From NCBI GenBank assembly GCA_031213475.1, contig JARUPZ010000009.1, positions 1,947,001 through 2,011,000 on the forward strand: a stretch of DNA of 64,000 bases, written 5' to 3'. A program made the translations under genes and the position numbers. Source of the DNA: Nereocystis luetkeana. Its lineage: Eukaryota; Sar; Phaeophyceae; Laminariales; Laminariaceae. Below are positions 1 to 10,935 of this stretch, in pieces. Under the pieces are notes generated by a model, which had not been told where the DNA came from, did not search any database, and saw only the letters and a list, made by a program, of their open reading frames with translations. Numbering within the stretch: the stretch's first letter is position 1; each line of letters starts with the position of its first letter.

Positions 1-165
1 GCTGAAATCTTCTCGCGATCAAAATGAAGGCACGTACCGTAGCGGGAAGGGGGTAGAAGAGCCTGCTATGTGCCCCCGGATCTGAGTTACGAGTTGGAAG
101 GAGAGAGATAAGAAGATGTGCGAAGATAATAAATGGGATGAGCAAAAAAACAAAAAAAAACAAAA
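1..165 (+). mobile_element. SINE body, 5' end cut by window edge
   Basis: This stretch closely matches the body and A-rich tail of the full SINE at 17135-17477: the blocks TTCTCGCGAT, GGCACRTACCGTAGCGGG, GATCTGAGTTACGAGTTGG and GATAATAAATGGGATGAGC occur in the same order, followed by an A-rich tail at about 146-170. The tRNA-like head would lie to the left of the window. It encodes no protein. The similarity between two distant copies is seen directly; the SINE class is inferred from the head of the other copy. Confidence 0.75.
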
Positions 166-717
166 AAAAACTCTATCACAGCATACATCGTCTGTAGGCG
201 TCATACCTCTCGCCATAGTGTGGTCTCGCGGGCGAGCCGCCATGGGGAGCTTCGGCGCCGGATCTTGCCGCAGGTGTGTGGGCCGGTGTCTGCACAGGGC
301 GGAAGCGGTCCTCTCGCGCCGCCGCGGTTCACCCTGGTAGCATCGTGGGCGCGGGATACGGGCGGGTCGGATGCGGCGGGACTGCGTTTCACTCGAGAAT
401 AGAGGGGCCGGCGGGGATGGGCCTCGAGCTGCCGACGAGGGCGAGCACGACTATACCTTACTGTAGTAAACTTCAATTTGTAGGTAATATGTCTGTTCCT
501 CACACATGCCCATCCAAACATCTCAACACATACTCCTGTATAGAATAAGGCGCGGTCGGGGATCTAGAGTGCTGCCGGACTTCGGCAACGCGGCCTCGAA
601 GCCCAACCTTGGAGTAGTCTTGTAGTTTCATCACGGGGCATATCCATATAATAGGTGTACATATATTTCCCCATCCCGTTGAATACCCTTCGCCCTTTTT
701 GTCTGGCCTCCTTTTAT

Positions 718-840
718 TACGTAGTCGCAACTCAGATCGGGGGTCACATAGCTGGTTCTCCCCCCCTATGGCACACGCCTCGTTCTGGAATAATAGCGAG
801 AAGGGTTCAGCACTTTCTTCCCTCGTCGACTCGCGTCATA
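718..840 (-). mobile_element. diverged SINE body fragment, inverted
   Basis: Read on the minus strand this matches the middle of the SINE at 17135-17477: GAGTCGACGAGGGAAGAAAG, then GCTGAA, TTCTCGC and, after a diverged stretch, CTATGTGACCCCCGATCTGAGTT. Head and A-tail are not evident, so it is an internal, older fragment pointing the opposite way from the copy at 1-165. Confidence 0.6.
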
Positions 841-1025
841 TAGCGCTCGCCTAAGCTAGAAATATTAGGTGCTCTCGGCATGGTTGGTGACTGTCTTTCG
901 ACAAGGCAAGCACTTCATGTCGCGGAGAGTCAGAACCCTCGACACCTGACGCTATTAATAGCAGCGTTAGGAGTTAACCACTAGAGCTTTGTACCGGACA
1001 AAACATAATTAATTATTGTAGAGAG

Positions 1026-1072
1026 AGGCGTTTTACGATAGAGGCTCACTCTTTTCTGTCTGAGGCCCCTAT
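1026..1072. mobile_element. MITE-2 terminal fragment
   Basis: It begins GGCGTTTTACGATAGAGG and continues like the reverse end of the MITE-2 family (full copies at 2687-2940 and 4960-5194), including a CTGAGGC block, but the match stops after about 45 bases. A solo end left by deletion or a degraded copy is the likely explanation. Confidence 0.5.
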
Positions 1073-1321
1073 GCCCCCGCGAGGTATAACGCGGAATCCG
1101 ACGGGGACAGACATAAGAATGCGGCTGATGCTACAGGCATCTCGTACGTGTACGTAGGCGTTATGCCCAACGATTCAGAGCACAAGTTCCATACGTGTAT
1201 CGTTCGCGGTCAGGATTTATCGAGGTCTGAAACATGAGGCACCCGGTAGGAGGGCGTCGTGGTAGCAACGTACCAGGTACCAGTATAAATTAGCCCCAAA
1301 TGTGATACCTCGATTTTCCTA

Positions 1322-1427
1322 TTACGGGGGGCCATAGTCAATAGGACAAAATATGTTTAGTAAAAATGGTTAAATATATAGGTTTTTATGTATACCATAG
1401 GTCCTATTAACTATGCCCCCCCCGTAA
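1322..1427. mobile_element. MITE-1 copy A, TA target duplication
   Basis: This 106-base element has inverted ends starting TTACGGGGGGCCATAGT and ending CTATGCCCCCCCCGTAA, with TA on each side (1320-1321 and 1428-1429). The centre is AT-rich and non-coding. Four other copies are at 7421, 13505, 45336 and 59241. The flanks resemble the tail of MITE-2 (AAATGTGATACCTC on the left, GGACGCCTCT on the right), so this copy may also have landed in a MITE-2, though that host is badly decayed. TA target duplications and short inverted ends fit a non-autonomous Tc1/mariner-like element; no transposase is present. Confidence 0.85.
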
Positions 1428-1429
1428 TA

Positions 1430-2686
1430 GGACGCCTCTGCATTCCGTACGAGAATACAAAATATCCATAAAATTTGGTATATATCATAGAATATCCGCG
1501 CGACAATTGGTGTATGCTGGGTGTGAATGTCTTCCCTGACATCAAAGCCGCCGCACGCGCTGGCTCCTCGTTGACGATGTCGTTATTGATTGAATGCTAC
1601 CTTGTACGCTTTTACCTGCGTACAGGCACTATCCGGAGAAACATATTATAGAAAACATAGCTTCTTCCACCTCCTACGGTATTTTTCAAGCTTATGTTCT
1701 ACCCCCCTCCGCCCCCACGGCGGTATTCTAGTAAGTAGTAGAGCCGCAATGGAGCACGCAGAGTCTGAAGAGCATGTATGTGCGAGGCTTACACAAAAAG
1801 CCATAATATGCCGAAGGGTTTATAAGAAGGGGAGGGACACATCTCACAGAACAGGTCAACTGCGTTCGACCAAAAGTGACGGCAAAAAAGGAAGAATTAC
1901 TGCGTAAATTCTCTCCAGAAAAACGCGACAATCTCCGCAGTTTCCCCCCCAACAATCGTGGGTCCGATTTTCAACTATTATTCAGAGTTTTTTTCTCCCG
2001 AGGCATGTATTGGATCACCTTGAGCGTGCGCTACTTTGCGAAATAAGTAGGCTTGAGCCTTTCGGTGCTGCACATGCACGCCTATTCAACTCTAACTCCG
2101 AGTAGGTTGGGCCAATAAAGTGGGAGGGGAGCCCTAAAGATGATGATTAATAATGGAGGTCACCCGTGAAACCCGAAGGGTAGAGTCGGGACCGCCTACA
2201 TGAACATCCCAAAAACGCCTCCGTATAAGAACAGCCAGGACCAATATCTACCTGTTCCCCCCCGAGTTTAAGGTCATTTAGGACCGCCCTCCCGTTTTGA
2301 TGACCAGTTGCGTACACTTATATTCAGCCATATGCAATGCGCAGTGCCGTGCTGAAATGGTTAGTGTATGGCTGTACATAGGAAGCGCACGCTGGAGGCG
2401 GTCAGGTATGCAGCGGCAAAACATATCAAAGTTGTTTTGATCATCGGGCCGAAATCGTTACTTAACCAATACTGGTACGAAGTTTTGCCTTGCTCTTCTG
2501 TGAACAAGAGGTTTTACTCGTAACAATAACTGCAACTTTCGCCCTTAACTTGAAGATTCTCCTCGGAGGGTTTAGTTTAGCTATCGATGGTCGTTTTTTT
2601 TCGGTATACTGATTTATTTAATGCCGTCTTCTATTTTGCGAAGCTCGCGTAATATTGGTTTCGATGGGTGCTGGTACGAGCTTGGC
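1430..2686. other. intergenic, no gene seen
   Basis: No exon-like or conserved reading frame is visible. The stretch is AT-moderate, with short poly-C runs and a small piece near 2268-2295 that resembles one MITE-3 end (AGGACCGCCCTCCCGTTTTG). It forms part of the far upstream region of the gene at 3767. Confidence 0.5.
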
Positions 2687-2940
2687 AGGCGTTCAAACGA
2701 TAGAGGTTCACCCTATTTTTTCTGAAGCTTATCACTTAAGGAGCTCCATACCTCACCCGAAACCTGGCCTCAGCAAAAATCAATTTGCACCCGATGAATA
2801 ATCCCATGGCCCAACTATACAAAAACACACATTTATTTTTCGAAAACCAAATCGGCATTGCGACGATTTCGGGTCAAGTAGCCCCGCCATTCAGAAAACG
2901 TTTTCAAGGAAATGTGATACCTCTATCGTAGAACGCGTCT
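2687..2940. mobile_element. MITE-2 copy, TGGC target duplication
   Basis: This is a 254-base element with inverted ends AGGCGTTC...GATAGAGG and CCTCTATCGTAGAACGCGTCT, flanked on both sides by TGGC (2683-2686 and 2941-2944). The interior is the family core with GGAGCTCCATACCTCACCCG, CCCATGGCCCAA and GACGATTTCGGG. It encodes no protein. It lies about 830 bases upstream of the start codon of the spliced gene at 3767. Confidence 0.8.
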
Positions 2941-3766
2941 TGGCCCGACTTTCTTCTATGAACAGGAGGGTTTCTGACCTCAACCAATCTCCTGGGTCGA
3001 TATTTTCCCAGTGTACTGGTTGCTACCTTCTTCTGATTCGAAAAACTCGCGTAATAGTCGAACCTTTCGACTGATAAAAATACACGCGCATTCGGTCCGA
3101 AGGGGGTGGAGTCGCTCTTAGGCTTCTTGACCTACGCAACGACCCGTATCATCTCGTTGCTGCGCACTAGAGTTGTACCCCCGCGAGCACCCGCAGCCAA
3201 CAAGCACTCGACAAATCTGGGAAGTAAAACCCAGGGTATTCGCGAGTGTGTTGCGGCTACTTTTGTACTTACTTCCACAACGCCAGAGGAGAGCGAAGGG
3301 AATGACCACACGCTTCGCGCCTAGAGCGAGGGTCCTTCGCGGCTGTAGCGTGACCACGAAATCGTACTCGCCGAATCAGTTGGAAGCTACCAGTCACGGG
3401 CTCGCCGAATCAGGTGGAGACTCGGTTCGTCAGCTTCAGTAGTAAAATCTTGTTGGTGTGTCCGCGTTGCCCACAGCTCACTCACTGCAAATAAATGCGT
3501 TGTGTCTAGCAAGTCGAGAGTCAGTTTTGCGACATGTTTGCGCTTTTTTTGTGTGCGGTTAAAGGGGCAAACGAACCGATCACCATCGTTTTAACCAAAG
3601 GCACTCGATGATTCTTGGTGCCGTCCGCGATATGTATCAGCCTCCTAGGATACTACTATCAGTGCACGTTTCCACGAGATACCTTGTGGATCCCGACCCC
3701 TCCGCAAACCCCAATAATGGTGGCGTTTGCTCTCTTCTTGCTCAGGTACGCGTCAATTTTGACGTC

Positions 3767-6700
3767 ATGGCGATCCCGCTCGGGGTGACGCGCTGGGTTG
3801 GACTACTCGCCTTCTTGGTGTGCATCGGATCGGAGACCGTGACTGGGACTGCAAAACTGGACGTGATCGACCTGCCAATGGGTTTTTACCCCGAGGGGAT
3901 TGCGCTTGGCGAGAATTCGACCGCTTTCGTTGGATCGCTCGCTGGTGATGACTTGCATAAGGAGGGAAGGGCGGCTCCATCTGTCACGTACACGCGTGCA
4001 GTGGGTTTGGAGCCGTCGGTTCCGATTGACTGCGCCACGCCGCGGATTCGCCAATAATTGACTTCGTGCGGTCGACGGGACTCATCTATCTCATGCCGTG
4101 ACTTGTGCCAGCCTTTTCACTCACTGAGACCATTGTTTGCATGATGGCAACACGAGGACCGTGAATGCACCACCACCCGTCCGCCTCCTCCTGCGGCAGA
4201 CTGAAACATGCTACCACAAACCTCGCGCAGCGTCAACGTCAACCCTTTATGAACCGCGGCCTCGGACAAACTACTTGGAACTAGAGTGGAACATGTTTTG
4301 CAGTGTGATAGTAAATAAATGCCGTTTGAGACAGACGGTTGTGCCCAAACCGTCCAAACGTGGCCGTTACGAACGTTCTAAAAGCTGCTTTCAAACCTCC
4401 CGTGCTCACCTTTGCGCAAATAAATGCGGCAGATGGGTCCATCTGGAAGGGCGACCTCCTTACTGGGGTTGGTGAAGTGGTGGTGCCTGGGGACGGCGGC
4501 ATGACCATTGGGTTGAACCACGACAAGCGGTCGGGCTATCTTTTCGCCGCCGCCGGCACTTCAGGTGCGTCTAAAAAACATATCCCTACAAATAACGGCA
4601 GTTCCGTATGGTAATATTTAACCCACAACACGCCCTTAGAAATCGGGGCAGAGTGAGCGTGGCGCTCAGGATGCGATACATTCACCCTCAAGCCCTAGTC
4701 TTGTCATGTTGTATACTGAAATTTACAGCAAAGCGAGCGGTTTGCACTCGCACGGCAGGATTGATGCACAACACCACATACATGCCAACACAATTGGGTG
4801 AATGATAGTAGTGCGTATTCAATTGAGCGCACGCAGAGGGGGAAGGATAACTGGTCGGATGAGGTTGGTGGTATTCGACGAATTGTGTCTGCTTTTCTAT
4901 TCTATCTGAACAATGCCCTACACATTGCCGGAAGGCAAATTGAAAAATATGATATAATGAGGCGTTCTACGATAGAGATTCACCCTATGTTTTTTTAGGC
5001 TGTTCGCTTGAGGATCTCCATACCTTGAAATGCTGACTTCAAATTGCATCCCGATGAATAAGCTCATGGCCTAAGCATTAAAAAACGTCATTTTTCGAAA
5101 TAACATTGGCATTCCGACGATTTCGGGTTAAGGAGCCCCGTCAATCAGAAAGCATTTCAGCGGAAATGCGCTGCCTCTATCGTAGAACGCGTCTAATAAT
5201 CAGCAGTGCTCCCTAGGGTGGGAAGTCTTCTCGGTGGTGTATTTGGTGAGAAGTCTCGCCCCGCAGCGCTGCCTTCACGTCCGCGGCACATGCCACGAGA
5301 ACGGCGGTGCGTGGCTTGGTTTAAGGAGGGTCCTGACTTGAGGAGCTCTGTAAAAGCTGACTTTGAGAATAAGCGGAAGCGTAACCCGATGGCCTAGGTA
5401 TGTATACAACATACCTCATTCAAACGCACGAACGCATGCCTTTCCAACGACGTAGGGTAGAGGTTTAGGACTGCAGCTCTGTTTTGGGGACAAACCACTC
5501 AAGTTTTTTCAAGCAATTTGTCCTCAAAACGGGACTGCAGTCCGAAACGGGTTAAGGAGCCCCCCCCCCCCCCCCCCTCAGCGAAACGAAACACCTCCTC
5601 CATGGTAGCACGCGTCCCCGCACTGCGAGCATCTACGTAAATGCATCGGCTGTACATAACAGGCACGCAAAGCATGGTACGTTAATCTTCAGGCGCTCGT
5701 CAGCAGTTAGTTGTGACACACAACAAAGAAAGGTGAAATACGTGTTTGAAGCGTGTTCGATTAAAGTTGTCGCCGTTTCGCTGAGCGCATACTGAAACGC
5801 TGGCCACGGCGTTGACCACACTCGCCATGCTGAAGTAGGACCGACTGGACTCGTGCCCCTTCAGTTACTTGATTACAGCATTGACCCACCAACCCCCCCC
5901 CCCCCCCCCCCGTCTGATCAAGCCTTATAACTTTATCGTAACACCCATCTTTGTTTAAGCTAGAACATAGACTAATACATACAAGTAGGGTCTTGTGTAG
6001 CGCTAACCGCTAAGTAAGGACACCTTCATAGTCCATGCTTCTTAGCCCCCCTCGGAAAGCGAGCCTTGTGTTAATCTTAGGCCATTTGACATTCGTGGGC
6101 CTATACTTGTACCTTCACCCTTTCCAATCGCTTTGCTTTTTTTCCAGGGGCTCGTGTCTATGACGACCAGTTTGATCTCGTTGCCGAATACGCGTTCAAG
6201 AGTGCTAACACAACGACATCTCTGGTGAACGACGTCATTGTCACAAAAACCTCGGCGTACTTCACCGATTCATACCAGGCCAAGGTCTACTCGGTGAGCA
6301 TGCCTACGTTGGCGCCTGGGTAAACCCTTGGGGATCCCTAGAGAGCGACAAAACCAACGAGGCGTTATCTGAGAAATGTACCAGATTTGGGGGGAAAAAA
6401 AAAGTTTCTGAACCATCACGGCATCCCTACTGGGCGGCAGTTCATGGAAGGATGAGTTTGTAGCTTGTGCTCTATACTGTTGGGCGTAATGCGCACGTAG
6501 ACGTACGAGATGCGCGTAGCATCAGTAGCCGTATTCACGTGTCTGCCCCCGGTGAATTCCGCAATGTACCTTAGAGAGGGACACAGGAGCCCCAGGAGGG
6601 TAAACCTCTACTACATACAGTAGAACGCCTCCAATGCTTGTGGTACCAACCATCTACGAGTGGCTTGATCGCCCAGAACTGCGAGTATAATCTTGTTGCG

Positions 6701-9700
6701 CCGGTGCCGTGCGCCTCTTTGCACTGATACTCAAGACATCGATCTGTATCTCCCCCCGTTCACGCAATTTTGGTTGCCGTCGCTGTAATTGTCGTGCTGT
6801 ATCGTCAAAATTTCGTCTCTGATTTCACAAGAGGGTTAACGCAGCGCGAGGGAAACCGTTTTTTTTTCACCAGCCCTTCACGGTCCGCGGCCGCCACCGA
6901 TTTACGCAGAAAGCGTCCGGGACATCAGGTGTAGCAGGCGGAATCTGTCAGCCATGTGTGACCGCTCCTCCTGTCGAAGTTTATCCGAAATTCGAAGGTA
7001 TTCTTTTCACGCACATCGATGCTACGCTAAAATAGAGATGTCGCATGGTCGTCGAGCAGACTTTTCCGCGAAGCGTAGGGATACCTGAAGGGAATAGCAG
7101 CACTCGGTTGTTGCAGAGATTTCTCACGGTCAGGGGAGCGGGCAGCTCTTGCGCATGGACTACATACAGCATCCCCGCACGTGTACAGGCGGACAAGCAC
7201 AGACCGGGGGTTTCGCAGTCACTGCAAAAGGTCATCGAACACGCACTCCTCCCGCAACGTGAATTCCAGGTGAAGCTAGACGAACACACCGGAGAACTGG
7301 CAAACGGACCCGAACATTCGCCGGAAACCATCGCCTTAAGCTCGAACTTTCCCGTCGTGGAGGGACAGGTCAACGCCAACGGTATCGAGGTGCTCATTGA
7401 CCCGTTCTACGATAGAGGTATTACGGGGGGCCATAGTTAACAGGACCTATGGTACACATAAAAACCTATATGTTTAAGCATTTTTACTAACAATATTTGG
7501 TCCTGTTAACTATGGCCCCCCGTAATAGCACATTTCCGCTATATTGTTTCTGAAAAACGGGGTTCCTTGACCCCAATCTTGATTAAATAAAAATGTTTTG
7601 GTAGACTCGGGCCATGGGATTATTCGCCGCGATGCATTTTTGATTTTTGCTGAAGTCAGTTTTCGGATGAGGTACGGAGCTCCTTAAGTGAGGGGCCTCA
7701 GAAAAATTAGGGTGAACCTCTATCGCAGAACGCCTCCATTGAAGACGACCACGTATCCCTGAGAGCGCTACGGGTCCGCAGAGACAAAAAAAATGTTGAT
7801 ATCGTGCACGTGTTCCCTTTTTTTGTTTGATTTCCCCCTGGTTTCATGTTTTTGGCGGATGGATGCTCGTTAGTGATCAACACCACTGAAGTTATTGATC
7901 CTGCACAATGACGGGCGGCAAACGCAATAATAATGCTACTGTGAAAATATTCTCCGAGGGAAAAGCGGCGTTGAAGGAACGAGTCGGTGTGATGGGTTCA
8001 GATGGTGTCGTATCCACGACACCGGCGTCAAAATCGCTGGATCTTAAAACCTCTTGTGTGCATCTTTTTCTTGTGTCGGCTATTCGTTCCTCGTGGCGAG
8101 GGGGAGCACGGATGACAAGAAGCGCTCAATAGTTCTCCAGAGTAGCTTCTACCGAGAAACTACACGAGCCCATAACTTACACGCCCCCCCGACCTTGGCC
8201 GGAAAGGCACGCACGCGTTGCAGCAGGGCTGAGGCAATAACAGGGTTAGGACAGGCAAAAAAACAAGGGGGAAGGGGGGGGGGGGGGGCGTACTCATTCG
8301 TTGGTTGCCTTAATCATTAGACGATTGACCAGGTACCTCTTTCGAGACGGAGCACAGGGGGTAAGGCTGTTAGCTAGAGCATACGACCTTGACATCCATG
8401 ATTATTTCCGTCAAACGACCTATTTTCCCCCTCGAATCGCAGCCGAGGGTGTCGCGCCTCGATCGGTTCTACAGTAGTTAGTTTTCCATTCAACAAGTAG
8501 CCACGTGAAGCGGATGCAAGTAAGTGTAAATGGAGTGGCATTGTCTGTTCGAACCGTATCATAAACCAAGCCGTTCCACGCTAGAGGCGGTGCCTTATGT
8601 TTTTTTTTTTAGTTTTTTTCTCGCATGAGGAGCTCGACATCTCACCCGGAACATGAATTCGAATCAATCTGTCGGCGAATCCCGACCAAGACGTGTATGC
8701 GCTATTATAGCCCTAATAGCTAACACACTCGTAAATTTATCAAGTCGACCCGTAGTTGCTTGCTCACGTCAGGGGCTCATCTGGTCAGAGCGTATCGAAC
8801 GACACACTGAAACCCCTGCTGTGGAATGAGTCAGACAGGTGGTGGCTGTGCACCGTTCTCACAGGATCATGTCAAAGAGCTTGCGGTGATAATCGATATC
8901 GTCGGTGGGAGTGCGAGCTATAGTACAGACTCCTTCCCCCCGTTCGGTCTTCATCTGTTGATTGATCTCTAAAGGTATAGACGCAGCTGGCACGGGAACG
9001 CGTGGTTGCTCCAGACAATATCACGGAACTCATCTTATATTATACATCCGAGCTGTCGAGCTGACTCGCCTCCTATGGAGCTACATCTAACGAGTGGTAT
9101 TGGTGGGGTACACGTTACCCCGACATCCCAATACCCTACACCAGAATCCCTGTTCAGCATGGAACTCCTCAATCTACGATGGATCTTACGGATCGTGTTC
9201 TTGAGCACAGTCAACATCATCTGTTGTCCCATCCACCCCTCTATAGCGATCGCATTCTTGGAGACGAAGACTGCCAGCTGGCCGTCTCAAACAACCCTCT
9301 CGGTAATGTTTGTAGCATACTTCATCTATCTCTCTGAATCCGTTTTTGGTTCGTTTTGTCTTCATCTCTTCTCATGTGTCATCTGTTTCTTGTGGGTGGC
9401 ATTATTTGCTTCCAGGCCAACGACGATGGCAGCATGATCATCGTGTCCAACACTTTCGCCGGGGAGCTGTTTACCGTTGACCCCGAAACTGGGGATGCCG
9501 CTGCCATTAACCTGGGAGGTGTTGTCGTGCCAGGAGACGGGCTGGTGAGAAGGTGGCTGTAGAGAGCCTTGCATAATCGGCGGCACGTCACAGCTCCAGC
9601 GTGTATGTAGATGCTATCATGCTTCCAGGGAAACGAACAGTACCATAGGCACCGAAGTGTTGGGTTTGCTGGCGCCGCCGACCAACCTGCAGGCGAACCG

Positions 9701-10935
9701 GCAAAATTTAATGTCGCTTCGACGGGGGATGTTTCCCCCCGCTAAACGAGGTATTTGTCGTTAGCTCTGTGACCGGTGTGATATCCTCCTTCACGCTGAC
9801 TCTCTGCACACTCTCCACGATCTTCTCGCGCGATGACCACAATCTTTCCCACTTCCGTCTGGACTACTTTTTTACAATCGCCCCTACTCGGATTCGTCAC
9901 GGCTAGGTGTTGCGCAAAAACACTCTTTGGGTGGTGGAGGCTGGCTTCACTGGAGGCCCGCAACGAATCATCGAGGTGGGTGTACGGTGGTTTTCCGAGG
10001 CGCCAGGGGGCGGAGAGAGATGTAGATGATTTGCGGGGGTAGCGATATCAGGCAAGTTGTTCTTTAAGGTCGTATTGCGTCTTTTCGGGGGTGTTCTCCG
10101 GTAACGCCCACGATTTGTCCGTGTCAATATTACTGACTCTGCAAAGACCGGCGATATGTCTACAAACAGCGGCATACCTAAACTCATCCCACGGCAGAGG
10201 GGTTGCAGTGTTCGGCTCAAAATGTTCTGATCAGCCGCGCTCATGAAGTGAGCGAGCAACCACCGGTTATCACGATAACTTTACGAATGTAATAGTGTTT
10301 TAAGACTGCTGTAGCGCATGGTATGCTCGTCGGGTTACGCGAATCAAATGCTTCGAAGGCATGTTTCGGAATGTTTCGGGTGACGGATTGGGCTCCTCAT
10401 GTTCTTAACAGCTTATAATAAGGCACCACCCCGGGTTACGCGAACCAAATGCTTCGAAGGCATGTTTCGGGTGACGGATTGGGCTCCTCATGTTCTTAAC
10501 AGCTTATATTAACGCACCATCCCCGACCAGTGTGCCGTCAGCCGTCACTTGACTCCCGAAAGCCACTGGGTTATAGAAGAGCAACATGTTAATACATACC
10601 ACAGGCATGTAAATACGGTGGTATCAAAGACACATTGACAGCAGTCTGGGCAGCGTTGAATCTTCCTCACGTCTCAAGAATAGTGCGTCCCCACCCAAAA
10701 CGCAACCTTCGTGGGACAGGTGTCGCTTTCGCCGGACTTCAGCTGCGGTTCTGTAGCTCCCCGCGTGTTGACAAGCGAGCTATTCGATATGCCCACGACA
10801 GCAGCGCGAATGGGGAACTCCCTCTACGTCGTAAGCGCTAAGTTCGGCGTGCCGGAGGAAGACAGGCCGACGACTGCGTACGAGATTGTCCGCGTGGATC
10901 GCGACAGCGGAGAGTTCAACTGCACAGCAGTGTAA
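3767..10935 (+). CDS. SMP-30/gluconolactonase-like secreted protein, 7 exons
   Basis: A seven-exon gene is assembled by hand: 3767-3944, 4433-4564, 6148-6293, 7270-7389, 9416-9544, 9907-9975 and 10720-10935, giving 329 residues. All junctions keep frame and follow GT-AG; all six donors are GTG and the acceptors are NAG. The product matches the SMP-30/gluconolactonase/LRE-like six-bladed beta-propeller pattern: FYPEGIA, FVGSLADGSIWKGDL, VVVPG, GYLFAAAGTSGARVYD, FTDSYQAKVYSV, NANGIEANDDGSMIIV, ELFTVDPETG, PGDGLVLRKNTLWVVE, MPTTAARMGNSLYVV and TTAYEIVRV. Family members bind a divalent metal and many hydrolyse lactones, but the substrate here cannot be told. The first 27 or so residues (MAIPLGVTRW then GLLAFLVCIG) look like a signal peptide, so secretion is inferred. 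An upstream in-frame ATG at 3608 would bury that signal, so 3767 is preferred. Introns carry MITE-2, MITE-3 and MITE-1 copies. Intron 4 has a weak donor (GTGCTC). Confidence 0.85.
4960..5194. mobile_element. MITE-2 copy in intron 2
   Basis: This 235-base copy has ends AGGCGTTCTACGATAGAG and CCTCTATCGTAGAACGCGTCT. Flanking AATG (left) and AATA (right) suggest a 4-base target duplication with one mismatch. It lies wholly inside intron 2 of the SMP-30-like gene. Confidence 0.8.
5330..5614. mobile_element. decayed MITE-2 copy, split by MITE-3, with poly-C
   Basis: Blocks of the MITE-2 core appear in order: TGACTTGAGGAGCTCTGTA, CCCGATGGCCTA, GCCTTTCCAACGACG, then after a MITE-3 the family sequence GGGTTAAGGAGCCCC, TCAGCG and a degenerate end ATGGTAGCACGCGTC. 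A run of about 18 C replaces part of the core at 5560-5578. It sits about 140 bases beyond the intact MITE-2 at 4960-5194, also in intron 2. Confidence 0.5.
5452..5555. mobile_element. MITE-3 copy nested in MITE-2 relic
   Basis: Inverted ends carry TTTAGGACTGCAGCTCTGTT and ACGGGACTGCAGTCCGAAAC around TTTGGGGACAAACCACT. Other copies of this roughly 97-base family are at 41457, 45612 and 46285. The exact edges are uncertain because the right end GGGTTAA is also a MITE-2 sequence. Confidence 0.55.
7400..7737. mobile_element. MITE-2 copy interrupted by MITE-1
   Basis: Ends CCCGTTCTACGATAGAGG and CCTCTATCGCAGAACGCCTCC are flanked by a perfect ATTG duplication (7396-7399 and 7738-7741). The host copy is about 233 bases; a complete 105-base MITE-1 is inserted 21 bases from its left end. 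It begins 10 bases after the donor of intron 4 of the SMP-30-like gene (donor at 7390), so exon 4 narrowly escaped disruption. Confidence 0.85.
7421..7525. mobile_element. MITE-1 copy B, nested
   Basis: This complete 105-base copy runs from TTACGGGGGGCCATAGTTAA to TTAACTATGGCCCCCCGTAA. Uninterrupted MITE-2 copies read GAGGTAGCACATTT at this point; here the sequence is GAGGTA, element, TAGCACATTT, which proves a TA target duplication and fixes both element ends to the base. Confidence 0.9.
8270..8355 (+). repeat. G-run repeat end (copy of 33177 family)
   Basis: A run of 14 or more G is followed by CGTACTCATT, a short variable stretch, ATTGACCA and CTTTCGAGACGGAGCAC. The same order recurs at 33177-33252 (plus) and 35765-35852 (minus), where it forms the tip of about 215-base inverted repeats. 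Here only one end is seen, inside intron 4. Confidence 0.6.
8578..8690. mobile_element. degenerate MITE-2 fragment
   Basis: Partial, low-identity match to one MITE-2 half: GCTAGAGGCGGTGCCTTATG, poly-T, GCATGAGGAGCTCGACATCT, CACCCGGAAC and GGCGAATCCCGACCAAG. It lies in intron 4 with no matching second end. Confidence 0.4.
10331..10522 (+). repeat. tandem duplication of about 101 bases in intron 6
   Basis: Unit 1 (10331-10431) and unit 2 (10432-10522) both begin CGGGTTACGCGAAYCAAATG and end near GCACCAYCC. Unit 2 lacks a 10-base internal repeat (TGTTTCGGAA) found in unit 1. Two further differences separate the units, so the event is fairly recent. Confidence 0.9.

Noticed and set aside
8321..8340. 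ACCAGGTACC as another micro-insertion
   Set aside because: The homologous sites at 33.2 and 35.8 kb have the same length (ACCACGCACC), so this is substitution, not insertion.
9006..9437. 143-residue plus-strand frame
   Set aside because: It covers intron 4 and reads exon 5 of the SMP-30-like gene in the wrong frame.
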